Both the position numbers and the translations under genes were made by a program. This document shows positions 26,701 through 36,500 of a DNA stretch of 64,000 bases, in pieces; positions within the stretch are counted from its first letter, which is position 1, and each line of letters begins with the position of its first letter. Location: the NCBI GenBank assembly GCA_000727475.1, contig KL647325.1, positions 786,797 to 850,796 on the forward strand, read 5' to 3'. Source of the stretch: Sarcocystis neurona. Lineage: Eukaryota; Apicomplexa; Conoidasida; Eucoccidiorida; Sarcocystidae. The notes under the pieces are model-generated. The model had not been told where the DNA came from. It saw only the letters and a program-made list of their open reading frames with translations, and searched no databases.

Positions 26701-27218
26701 GGTCGGAACCTCAACAGCAACCCCACGGGCAGTACCCACAGCAGCATCTACTAGTGCAGCAGCAGCAGCAGCCATACCAGCAGCACCTAGTTCAGCCACC
26801 GGCGCAGCAGCCACCCGCCGCACGCTCTCAGCATCAACCCGGGGGAGACGCTAGAGTGAAATTGGAGCATGGGGGAAGCATACCGGCACCGCAGCACACG
26901 TCGCTTGCGAGCGGCAGTGTCTATCACCAGCAGGAGTCTCTCCCTCCATGGAAGCTACAGCCGCAAACACAGCCGCTGCAACAGACCACCCAGCAGGTAT
27001 GGCAACGGGGAGGACACTCACAACTACTACCTCCGCCTCCTCCTGCTGCTTCGCCTGCGCAGCAACTACAGCAGTTTGGGGGCCCTCCACCCTGTCCGCA
27101 GCATCAGCAGTACGGCGCTGGGTTTTCACTGTCTCAGCGACCGCAGCCGCAGGAATGTACGAGCTCCCTGGCAGCGCCCACACCGTTTTTTTCTCCCCGC
27201 GGCTCTTCGCGTCTGTAA
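13664..27218 (+). CDS. NAF1: NAF1-like H/ACA ribonucleoprotein assembly factor, eight exons
   Basis: Proposed join: 13664-15013, 16981-17356, 18157-18830, 19653-19763, 21790-21852, 23787-23933, 24890-24972, 25565-27218, giving about 1485 residues. NAF1 is the nuclear assembly factor that holds the dyskerin/Cbf5 core before GAR1 replaces it on box H/ACA snoRNPs. The joined core reads in the family order: [20 protein letters not shown], then [17 protein letters not shown], then [14 protein letters not shown], then [14 protein letters not shown], matching the Gar1/Naf1 barrel (beta strands, D/E-x-x-GPV-x-x-PFY turn, and the K-V-Y-x strand). An acidic Ser/Glu cluster (about residues 378-398) precedes the core and a Gln/Pro-rich tail follows, as in other NAF1 proteins. 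All seven introns are GT..AG and phase-consistent. GAR1 shares the fold but is much shorter and Gly/Arg-rich, so NAF1 is the better call. Human NAF1 is roughly 500 residues; the excess is low-complexity insertion. Confidence 0.9.
15565..15800. repeat. Degenerate TA-rich minisatellite in NAF1 intron 1
   Basis: Three to four imperfect units of roughly 70-80 bp, each with a gtagtcgtgtgtct-like head (seen near 15598, 15655, 15703 as ggcgtgtgtcc, and 15770) followed by a TATATG/TATACG tract. Lies in the 1967-bp intron between exons 1 and 2. The same intron also carries a CTG-rich stretch at about 16490-16640. Confidence 0.7.
16981..17356 (+). CDS. NAF1: NAF1-like gene, exon 2
   Basis: Acceptor gctgctcttacag at 16980 follows a CTG-rich tract; the exon begins [14 protein letters not shown], a likely coiled-coil or helix, and continues as Ala-, then Glu-rich low complexity ([21 protein letters not shown]). 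Donor aaat|GTGAGA at 17357, phase 1. No named domain. Placement in the gene rests on phase agreement with exons 1 and 3. Confidence 0.65.
17697..18093. repeat. Large TA/TATG microsatellite in NAF1 intron 2
   Basis: About 400 bp of interspersed (TA)n, TATG, TACG and CATATG tracts, interrupted by a short purine-rich insert near 17880-17905 that nearly repeats the flank at 17685-17700 (gaggaatatatata versus aaggaaaatatata), suggesting duplication of the whole block. Fills most of the 800-bp intron. Confidence 0.9.
18157..18830 (+). CDS. NAF1: NAF1-like gene, exon 3
   Basis: Acceptor ggctgcag ends at 18156. The alternative acceptor at 18120 would create a stop across the junction, which favours this one. 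The exon encodes [13 protein letters not shown], a Gln/Glu-rich part, then a conserved-looking helix [20 protein letters not shown] and an acidic run, ending KPWGGIQ at donor cag|GTAGGC (18831), phase 0. Confidence 0.65.
19095..19410. repeat. TATG/TACG microsatellite in NAF1 intron 3
   Basis: Tandem GTATACGTAT and GTATGTAT units with GTAGG interruptions fill much of the 822-bp intron between exons 3 and 4. Confidence 0.9.
19653..19763 (+). CDS. NAF1: NAF1-like gene, exon 4 (start of Gar1/Naf1 core)
   Basis: Bounded by acceptor gtttattag (19652) and donor gag|GTACGT (19764), phase 0 at both ends. Encodes 37 residues: a short lead-in, [20 protein letters not shown], then MVVVKGLE. This is the first two strands of the NAF1 core, where family members have a P-x-G-x-V-x-x-I-x-x-x-x-V/I pattern. 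The most diagnostic region together with exons 5 and 6. Confidence 0.85.
21790..21852 (+). CDS. NAF1: NAF1-like gene, exon 5 (core microexon)
   Basis: A 63-bp exon between acceptor ctgtgctgcag (21789) and donor gcg|GTAAGT (21853), phase 0 at both ends. Encodes [20 protein letters not shown] plus Ala, the strand pair of the core in which family members read L-D-x-x-S/T-V-L-x-x-x-D-x-x-x-x-G. Confidence 0.88.
23045..23400. repeat. Two TA/CATA microsatellite tracts in NAF1 intron 5
   Basis: A (TA)n and CATATA tract at about 23045-23115 and a second (TA)n tract at about 23370-23390 with GA-rich flanks. They sit in the 1934-bp intron between core exons 5 and 6; the same intron carries TGTATATGTGTATG tracts near 22330-22385. 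Confidence 0.8.
23787..23933 (+). CDS. NAF1: NAF1-like gene, exon 6 (GPV-PFY core turn plus insert)
   Basis: Acceptor ctgtacgtgcag (23786); begins [17 protein letters not shown], joining directly to VLGA of exon 5 to give the G-x-[IV]-x-[DE]-x-F-G-P-V-x-x-P-F-Y signature of Gar1/Naf1 proteins. The remaining 32 codons are an Ala/Glu/Arg-rich insert ([14 protein letters not shown] at the end) inside the core. Donor cgt|GTAAGA at 23934, phase 0. Confidence 0.88.
24890..24972 (+). CDS. NAF1: NAF1-like gene, exon 7 (last core strand)
   Basis: Acceptor gtgtttattag (24889), start [20 protein letters not shown], then QIPPYLK, donor ag|GTAAAT at 24973, phase 2. The G-x-x-V-Y-x block is the strand that closes the NAF1 barrel, followed by the usual hydrophobic F-L pair. 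The reading frame differs from the longest open frame here, so a simple ORF search would miss it. Confidence 0.85.
25565..27218 (+). CDS. NAF1: NAF1-like gene, exon 8 (Gln/Pro-rich C-terminus and stop)
   Basis: Acceptor tgtgcgtgcag (25564); the first base completes a Ser codon with the AG left by exon 7. Begins [13 protein letters not shown], then an acidic [11 protein letters not shown] motif like the D-F-S-D-D-E segment that follows the NAF1 core, then about 500 residues rich in Gln (CAG frame) and Pro, including PPPPPPPP. Ends [11 protein letters not shown]. Gln/Pro-rich tails are a known property of NAF1. A further intron near the end is possible but not required. Confidence 0.8.
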
Positions 27219-29947
27219 AGGTGCGTGCATCTGCAGTGGGCTTCGTCCTACCTCGGCTTGGTATCAAGACCTTGGATGTTTTCCCGGGAGGGAAAGACAT
27301 GTGGTAATACTGCGATCCGCGTGTGTGGACAGAGAAGTTGGTGGCTGATATTATTCAGGTTTTTTGACACCCTGACTCTTTGTGTCGCTGTGCCGCATGC
27401 GGGAAAATTTGGGAATCTTCAATTCCTGTGTTGCATTGCTAGGTGGAAAAAGGTGGTAGAGGATGCGTCCGCTTGCCGGCAACCACCATCCGTGTGTTGT
27501 TTTCGGAAGTGGACGACGGCAAAGTGGGAACATGCAGGTGCTGCACTTGTGATCGACACGGGTATACGCGAGCACGGGAATATTTCAGGGGCCTACAAAA
27601 TGTACATGTACGCCTGTTGCAGACACAGATATATCGCGTCACGTGTGTTCACACGTCTTCGCAGGTGCATGTACAAACGTTCGTGCGTTGCGCCTCTCAA
27701 CAAGCGTACGTACACGCGTGCTGTTAAAACAGATGTTGCGAGCTCCACGGTACATTTGCGAATATTTGTCTTCTACCGTATCTCCCACAATCGTATTCAT
27801 GTGTACAAATATACACATGTATATTTATTGAAGTGCACAGCATATGTGAACCGCCAAGATGTATGTGGTGGTGCGCGGTGGCGGCGAACGGGAATTGGAG
27901 TAAACTCATGCAGAGCACGTTGTGTGAGACAGAGCGGTCTGAGTCAAACTGAGACCGCCAGCCGACAAACGTTCAATCAAATTACTACCACTTAAGAGTG
28001 TAGCTTGCGGTCGTCTCGTAGATGTATATTTTTACGTTTAGGTAGATGCGTGGGCTCGTGGAAACCTATCTAGATCCGCGTGTGTACTGGCGGATGCATC
28101 TGCGAGCCAAGACGATTTGCCGCACTCCGCCGTTTACCGCACTTCGCCATTTGCCGTACTCTGCCGCTGTGGCAGTGGCTTTAGGTTAACCCTACGAAAG
28201 CGCTCCCGAATGCGACAACCCAGCGGCTCCGCTTTTCAGCACCCTGTGCCTACTTGTGATATGGGTGTCCTCCCCAGGAGTGTGTATATTCGTGCAGACC
28301 CGCCTGCAGATCTATCTCTCCATTCGACTACACAGACGCACAGAACATAAAGTCGCTGTCGACGGCTCTGTATATTCGGGAAGCCGTACTCCGCACTACT
28401 GCTTTTGGGTAGGTGTTAGTAATGGTTTGTCGGCTTCTCGGAACTACCGCGACCGCTACGTCTCATGTTGGGCAGTTTTGGGGGGGCAACCGTCGCTGCG
28501 TCGTGTACCTTGCGTCTGGTTTCTTCTCCTTGTCACCAGTAGGGCCGGACTGCTTTTTTGCTTTTGGCTCGTTTCAAACAACCGCTAAGATGTCCGGCAT
28601 TCTGATACTGTTGCAAATCTTTTGTTTAGCCCGTAAAGCGTTCTTCAGTACAGTCACAAAGACTTTCTTGTAAATCTGCGCGCTCGCGTGTTTTGACGCG
28701 GTCGCGTTGGTGCACTCCCTTGCAGGCGGGGCGGATGTTGATTGTTGCCGCAGCACTCCAACTTGCTTCCTGTCGCTGACTGCATTACTTTTCTGGCATT
28801 TGCCGCACGCGCTGCGCTTGCGGCCCCTGTATTGTGAGCACTTGTCTCTTCTGCGGTACGACCAGTCTACGTACACGTCCTTCGTATTACAGCTTGAACG
28901 GGTAATTCGAGCTAAGGTGCTCCCACTGACGAGAAACATGGTGAAACCGCCGATCTGCCGACGGTCCACTTCAGGAAAGGTTGTGCTCCTCTTTACATAT
29001 TTCTCGCCATAGTGCCTGCAGCTGAGCATGCTGTCCAATGACCCCAGTTGAAATGGTTGGTGAAGAGGATGTGTTTTCATTACGTAGATGAGCTGAGCGC
29101 CAAAAGTTGATGAATACCCGAGCAGGATATCAAAGGAAACGCGTGGTGGCACCGCTCGGCTAGAGTTTACACTTCTGTGTTAGTGCCCGCGACCTTGAAC
29201 TGTGAACTGCACACACACGTATACGTGGATGTCCACTCCTACTGTTGTTTTGAAACTCTCGACTCATTTAAAATTGGGGCGAGGATTACACTGCCTATTT
29301 ACCTCACTTCTGGTGAAGCCATGCACAAAACCAGGGAGCGCCTGGAAATATGGGCTGCGGAACACGAGAAAGTCCATCAGAATACGTCGCGCTTCAATAA
29401 CGGCGTTGGACGGCCACGCTGTAGGAGCAACATTAACGCGTTTGCACGGCGACCGTGCAGTTCGAAAAGTGCGTTGTAAGAGCATTGTTGCTGGCCCGTT
29501 GCACAGCGGATGTTTTCAATTTTTTGGCCTGCCGTAGGGTCAGGTATCGTAGCGGGTGGTCTGCCACTCTGCAACTGCTTCCCGATAGTAGAAAACTCTG
29601 TGCTACAGGTGCAGCACTGCTGGCCGGTGTGCTGCTGCCGCCGCTACAACGCGGGGCGAGTACCAGTAAATGTATTAGTGTGTTTCTGACAGTTGTCCTC
29701 CATGGCGCGGCGTTACAATAAGACTGCTCCCCTGAATTGTTCAAAAAACAGTTATCCTGCCCGCGCGCAGGCGCACGCTCTGCGCGCTATCTGTGTGTAC
29801 ACGTGTATGCCAAAATATCAACACACACGCGTTTTTGACCAACGCTAAGTTATATATATTGTATATAGATATGTACACACATACGTACGTAGTGTCCCCA
29901 ACGCATATACACGCATATATGTCCTGCAGCGTTGCAACTAAGTGTGG
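27219..29947. other. Convergent intergenic spacer between NAF1-like and VPS8 genes
   Basis: Both neighbours end here, the NAF1-like gene at 27218 and VPS8 at 29948, so this 2.7-kb spacer should hold two 3' UTRs and polyadenylation sites. AAATA-rich stretches occur but no clear polyadenylation signal could be assigned. It contains the gypsy-type relic at 28574-29485 and no supported gene. Confidence 0.6.
28574..29485 (-). mobile_element. Degraded Ty3/gypsy-type pol fragment (RT end, RNase H, integrase finger)
   Basis: Read on the minus strand, three family blocks occur in the right order. First, at about 29400-29300, WPSNAV followed by MDFLVFRSPYFQALPGF has the spacing of the gypsy motif W-P...R-x-F-L-G-F-x-x-Y-Y-x-x-F-I-P-x-F. 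Second, at about 29120-29080, GYSSTFGAQL resembles the RNase H D-A-S-x-x-x-x-G-A-x-L block with the Asp lost. Third, at about 28790-28740, a Y-x-W...D stretch leads to CGKCQKSN and VGVLRQQ, like the C-x-x-C-Q end of the integrase zinc finger. The frame from 29152 to 28574 has 192 codons without a stop. No LTRs or intact catalytic residues; a non-autonomous relic. Confidence 0.42.
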
Positions 29948-30577
29948 CTACAGAACAGCTGGAGTTCCAGCCGCAGCGGTGCGGTGGTGTCGCGTGCTGC
30001 CTAGTGCTTTTCTAGACGGACGGCGGAGTCCGAAGTGTACGTGGGCATCGCAAAATCTGCAACAGCGCGAGGCGCCGCCGAGGCACTTCATGTGATAGAC
30101 GTGTCCACAGGCGAAGGCAGCAACTGCCGACGAGCTGCTGCCGCTGTTCGGGGACGCAGGGGCGGGCTGCTGCTGCAGCAAGTCTACTACCTGCGACTCA
30201 GCAGCGGCAGCGCACTCTTCGCGAGCCCCAGGGAGGGGAGGCAGCAGCAGGTGGCCTTTGCACTGCATGCAAACAAGCGGCTGCTGTTGATGCGCGACGC
30301 GCAGAGACCTGTACGAATACGCGTCGTTGCTGCTGCTGCTGCGCAGTGACTGCTGCGAAGAGCTGCGGCTCCCGCTGCGGGCGTCGGACGGCGGCACTCC
30401 CAAGGTCGACGCAGACGCAGCAATCGCGCGGCCACCAGGAGCCATAACGCGAATAGCAATGGCTCGCCTTCTTCTCTCCTCTACTTGCGCAAAAATAGCA
30501 GCGGTGTCGCTGTTTGCCAGGGCAGCGTAGCTGTCCAGCAGCGCCTGCTGGTCAGCCAAACTACTAAGCATGCTTGC
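29948..30577 (-). CDS. VPS8: VPS8 exon 11 (C-terminal RING-H2-like finger and stop)
   Basis: Acceptor gggatgcgcag after a CA/GT microsatellite; begins ASMLSSLADQQALLDSYAAL, so the junction reads KKPI-ASMLSSL, the conserved K-P-I-L-x-M-L-S block. After a Ser-rich spacer comes CMQCKGHLL, a loop of about 60 residues, then FACGHVYHMKCL and CCRFC: ligands C-x2-C, C-x-H-x2-H-x2-C, C-x2-C, as in the RING-H2 finger that ends VPS8. Total 209 residues. Confidence 0.85.
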   Translation of the reverse strand, partial: ASMLSSLADQQALLDSYAALANSDTAAIFAQVEERRRRAIAIRVMAPGGRAIAASASTLGVPPSDARSGSRSSSQQSLRSSSSNDAYSYRSLRVAHQQQPLVCMQCKGHLLLPPLPGAREECAAAAESQVVDLLQQQPAPASPNSGSSSSAVAAFACGHVYHMKCLGGASRCCRFCDAHVHFGLRRPSRKALGSTRHHRTAAAGTPAVL

Positions 30578-33500
30578 CTGCGCATCCCACACACACACAC
30601 ACATACACTCTCACACATACGTACGTATTCACATATATACATGTATATAATATTTGAGAAATTTAGGATAATGTGGAAAGGAGCTCGACACAAGGGATGC
30701 GCAGCAAGTAAACGAAAACGCCCTTTAAGCGTACGGGGACACGCGCATACCCAAACACATGCGCGCATACAGAGAGAGATACACACACACATGTATAATG
30801 TGTGCAACGAGAGTCAGACGCCAAAACGAAGGGGAGTAGTGCTGTAGGTAGACAGCAGCTACATATGTAAATAGAAAGCTTGCAATATATGTGTGACGCA
30901 TGTACGACAGCCATGCGGTACCTGTGTAGAAGTCTGTCTGACGACGTCTGCACAGCACCCTCCTCAACAGTCGCTGCACGGAGAGAAATAAAATGCCGCT
31001 CGGAGTGCGAGAGAACTGCAGAAATTCTTCTCGGGCCCGAAGCAATATTCGAAAAATGACACGTTGGTAGGGAGAAGGCCCAGAGAGAGGCTTGTAGCGA
31101 TGCATGCGACATGGGTGTGACCCCCACACAGATGTGGCCGTGCGTATACATACGCATACACACATGCACCAGTTCTTCGCAGCGGCGCGTCTATGCATGC
31201 ATACGAGTCTCTCAACTCTGTCAAGCCTCCTAAAACTTATCTCCTGTTCCACCTCTCTTGCAGGAGGGCAGCTTACCCGCCAGCAGACGTGTCCGCGTCG
31301 TTGAGGCCAGAAAAACTTATCCACGTGTTCATGTGTCTATCCAAATAAGATGAGGAAACACATATTTCTATGTGTGTACATACGTATACATGAGTTCACA
31401 TGCAGAGACACACACATAGTATCATAGGACACGTGGGTGCAGAGACGCAGCACACACAAAAAATCATCGCGGGTACGTAAACACACATGCAAATGCGTAC
31501 GCAGACGTATACGCGGCACCGCAAAATACTATGGATATATATATATATACACATCTATACGAAGGTGGACGCATACGGGACGGCACGAAACAGTATGAGC
31601 GTATACATATATATATACATATATATACATACATATGTATATGTACAACTGTGTACACAGCGTGACAAGAAATTGTCTACAGATACACATATACATATAT
31701 ATATATATGTGTGGACAGAGGCACACAAGCGGACTCATCATGACTACATTCATATACATATTGATAGACGGATATCTATATACATGCAGAGACGTGTCCA
31801 AGGTGTCACAAATCCCTACAAACGTATATATGTGTATGAGGTATGCGTTTGTGAATACATATACGTTGATTCCCCACACAAAAAATCATTCCGTTTATGT
31901 ATCCTTGTGTTCAGATGCCTGCACAGAGATACTCACGGCCTCACCAGTCAAAATGCGCACCCGTATATCCACACACAGATGTACGCATCTATATACGTAT
32001 ATATATATATATGTACAGGGACAGACATCTGTACGCTTTATAGGAACTCACACACTTCCTCGTAGGTTTGCACGCATATACAGATACCCATAAATATATA
32101 TATATATATATATTGTTTTTACGTATACACAGGTGAGTATATCAGGAGGGAGGTGCAGCGGTAAGCTGAGAGAGGGTCCGTAGAAGATAAGATGCGCTTG
32201 AACTTCCTCTCAAGTGACGCATATGTAGACACTCAAGCAACATCACGTGGAAGCAGAGATGGCAAGAGCAGCAGGGTCCTGCCTTTGACGGAGTGTACGT
32301 ACAATCGGTTTCTTTAAAATAGCGAGCTGCGCATGGCGGTTGGAGTACGCGATGCGCTTCAGCAAAGCGGGCAGTGGTGCCAGCGTGCCTGCGCCGGCTT
32401 GAAGAATCTTCGACAGCAGCTCTGCTAAAACAAGTTCGTACAGCAATCCTCGAAGTGTGCGTCTCCCGCTGCTCGTCTGAAGGTGTTGTCTCTCGCCCTG
32501 CTTCCGCTGCTGCGGGTGCAGCTGTCTCGGTGAACTGCGCTGCTGTCCTCCTGCTGTCCCGTAGACGCCAGTGTCCCCAGCGGCTTGTCCCTCACTTCCG
32601 ACAGCAGCAGCATGGGCACCAACGGCAGGAGGAGGTCGAGCCGCCCACCGGTCGCGAGCAGCCGAATGACCGTTACTTGAGACGGACGCGTTGTGCGGCG
32701 CAGCAGGCGCACCCGCAGCAGCCACACACTCCGTCGCAGCGGCAGGCGGAAGAAGCGAAGCAGGAGCAAGAGCTTCCGCAGGACGTGAGGACTGTGACGC
32801 TGGAGCAGCCGGTGACTCGGGACGTTTGTCTGCTTCTGGGATGAAGCTGGCTGGCGCAGTAGCTTCTGTTGCCTCGCTGACACGCGCGACAGGAGCTAGC
32901 TGATAATCGCCAGCAACGGCAGCAGCAGAAACAGCAGCAGGGCTGCGCTGTGTGTGGAGGACAGGGGCGTGGTCGTAGAGAATGTGAGGAAAGGCCTGCT
33001 GTGCCTGGACCACGAGAGCGAGAAGTCCGAACCACAGATCTTCGAGCTGCTGCTGCTGTAGCGTCGTCGCGCTATGCCGCTGGCCCATGCTGCTGGCACT
33101 TTCGAGCAGCTCGAAGAGGCCGGCGACGGGGTCAATGCCTCGCCACCAGCAGTCGTCTTGGGCAGCAGTAGCGCCGCCCACAGCAGCACTTCCTGGAGCG
33201 GCAGCAGCTGCCCCTGGCAAAAATGCATGCGCCGGCGAAGACACCGTCGTTGCGACAGAAGATGAACGCCGTCGTCGTCCCGAGTCAGCAGGACCTCTCC
33301 ACGGAGAAGATGACTCAAAAGAAAAAAAGGCAGCCGAAGGAGCGCAACGGAGGAAAGCACCTGCAGGTGCAGCCCCAGGACTGCCGCATGCTCCTGGGGA
33401 GGAGGAGGCAGCCGAACAAGCCGAGAAACGGCGACTTGCACTGGGAGACTGCCAGAAGACCTTCTGCCCCAGCAATGAGTCGCCGGCCTGTGCGCCGGTT

Positions 33501-36500
33501 GAAGAAAAATGAGAAAGTTTTCTACCAGGGGTTGCGGCCAACGCGTCTGACAAGCTGTCCACGCCACCACGATACGCGGCGGAGGGCCCGTCATCTTGCC
33601 AGCTGCTGGTGTAGCTGCTGCTGTTGCTGTACCTGCTGCTGCTGCTTCCCAGCTGCTGCAAAAACGACGGCTGCTTCTGCTCGCTGCTGCTTCGCGAAGA
33701 GAAGGCCAGACGATGAAGCAAATGGGAGGAAGGATACCGCGGCAGCAGAGCGCGCAGCAGAGGGAGAATATTGAAGGAAGGAACGAGAAAGACAGTCCGC
33801 AGCGTCTCGAGACCCTTGGAGAAGGCATGCTTGTACAGCCGAATCAGGCCCTGAACAAAAAAGGAAGATAGTGGCACCACACACTCAACCCACGGAAGAG
33901 TCTGGTAGTGTACGTACACCGCAAACGACCGCCAGGCGCAAGCGCAAAAGAAAGTGGAACTCCCCGCCGCGCAGCAGAACTTCTGTGACCGCACAGCGCC
34001 GGCAACAGACAAACTCTCAAAGGGACGCAGCAAGAAGACCAAGCAGCAAATGGCGCGCCGACACACGCTTGCGCAATACGGTCGATCGGGGCTGCTTCTC
34101 CTGCTGCAGTTCTGCTACCTTTCTAGGAAAAGGCACACGCTTATACGACCATACTCCTTCTGCTGCTGCGATCCCTTCCACATCCTGCGCTTGTTTACAG
34201 AGAAAAAAAAGAGAGCTGTGCGCCCGTCCTCGCTAGCTGTCGTTCCGCCGCTCCACGTAAATGCTGGTCTTCTAGTCAACAGCTGCTGTCCTTGCTGCTG
34301 CCCCCTGTCTCGAGTTGCTGCCGCTTCCTATTTAACCGCTCCTCGTGTGGCTGCTGTTCGCCTCTCCTGCCCCTGCTGCCACGCACCTCATGTTGCTAGC
34401 TCGCCTTCTTCAGTTCTCCTGCTGCCAGGAAAAACTATCTACGTGATCTGCTGATACTGCTGCTGTGGCGTCTGCGAGCGTTGTTGATGCTGCAAATGCG
34501 TCGCTTCTGCGCCTTCTGCTAGCTGGCAACAGTGTCGCATCTCCGTTCTTCACCGCAATGTCGCTGCTGCTGCTGTTGCAGCTGTACCTGAATATCGCCT
34601 GTGCGCTCGAGGAGAGCGGCACACGCGTCGTAGAGGCCGTGTTCCTCGCAGAGACGCATGCAGACCTCTAACGGCACGCGTTCATGCTGCTGCAGGGCGG
34701 CACAGACGCGCTGCGGAGCGAGCTTACACAGCAGCCGGATGTACCTGTCGCACATGCAGAACAGCAGCAGCAGCAGTCTGACCACAGACGGCAGAAGCAG
34801 AACGGCGACCTCTGGCAGCCCAGTCTAGTAGCAACATCTCCAGCAGCAGCCACTTCTTCTCAGGAACCAGATCAGCAGCACTGCCATCCCGCCAGCAGCA
34901 GCCACACACGAAAACGACAGAGCAGCAGCGACAGCTGCTTGAAGAGCACTGCAGCAGAAGCAGTTACCGCAGCGATCACAGAGCAGCAGCCACGGCTGCC
35001 GGACGACGTAACAGGAGAAGCCACTGCTCGACCGAGGCAACAGCAGCACCAGCAGCAGCTAATTTTTAAATGCCACCGCAGCAGCACAGCGCACCCCAAG
35101 GGCATCACCACATACGGAACTCTCGGCAGCAGCAACAGCAGCGGTCGTCGCATGAAGCTGTAGCAGAAAAACGACGGAAAGTGAACAAGCCACGAAGCGG
35201 GAGGTCGGTTCGCGACGCCACGCGCACCGCAGACGAAATTTTTTTCCTTACGTCCACGTGTAGCACGCCTCCTCCTGCATGCCACAGAACGGGGCGCTGG
35301 TGACGCTTTTTTAAGTCTCGCACATCGCGACGTGAAGAGGAGGAGTGAATCCTCATCAAATGTACGCAACACCGGGATTAACAGATTCAACGCTTCTGTA
35401 CAGGGAGAGGAGAAGACAGCTAGCCAGCACCCTCTATTCAAAGAAAATACCTTAGTCTGCAGAAGGAAACGAGAATATAGCTAGCCAGCACTATCTACAA
35501 AGAACATGCGCTGACATGCGCCCCACTCCCGCTGCAATGCTGTTCCTTCGACCAGAGTCGAAGCTACAAATGAAGAGATTCTGTTCGGGCCTCTAACAGA
35601 AAATTAACTACACTATATACATTACAAATATACATGTACACGTGTGGCGGAGAATCGAGGTTGGATGAGGAACAGCCTTGCTCATCCATTACGTACGCAG
35701 ACTTTGTCGAAAATGGCTCCCTGCAGGAGGTGCGTTTTGCTGCGGTGTACGTACACCTTACACACACGTAGTTATCCACATATATATATATATATAGAGA
35801 GAGAGATACACACACACGTGTTTCCATACATATATATATAAGTATGTAATCTATTCGCGTGCAGACTTTATCGAAAATTGTTCACTGCAGGAGGTGCGTC
35901 CTGATGCGGTGTACGTACACCTCATACACACGTAGTATCCATATATATTTATATATACAGAAAGAGAGAGATACACACACAAGTGTTTTCATGTGTACAT
36001 GTATACGCATATGTAAGTATGTAATCTATTCACATGTCTATAGGTGCACTTACACAGATGTATAGGTAAGCCTACGTATACGCACACATGCAGAGATGTT
36101 TGTTTGTGCGACTTTGTGTGGGGGACCTGCCTGCCAAATTCTTGAGCGACAAAAGCTTGGTGTTCGTAGACGCTTGGGAAGAAGGCAACGGAGCCGATGC
36201 TGCTGCTGCGGTCCTTTTGCTGCTGCACGGCTTCCCTTCCATTGATAAGAGCGTCCAGCAGCTGCAGCTGCAGCTGCGGATGCGCGTCTAACAGGTCTAT
36301 AACTGCACTTGGGTCTTTATAGACTGACGGTTCCCCTGCGTCCTGGCTGCTTCTCCCCTGCACCCCGTCGTCCCGCGGCAGCTCCTCCTGCTGCTGGACG
36401 TGGCCCCCCTGCTGTTGTTGCTGGCGGTGCTGCCCCCGCTGCTGTTGCTGCTGCCACTGGTGTTGCAGTCTGAACAGCTCTCCTATTAAGCAAGCGCACC

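Noticed and set aside
28186..28192. Single ttaaccctac resembling an apicomplexan telomere unit
   Set aside because: Only one unit, no array; chance occurrence.
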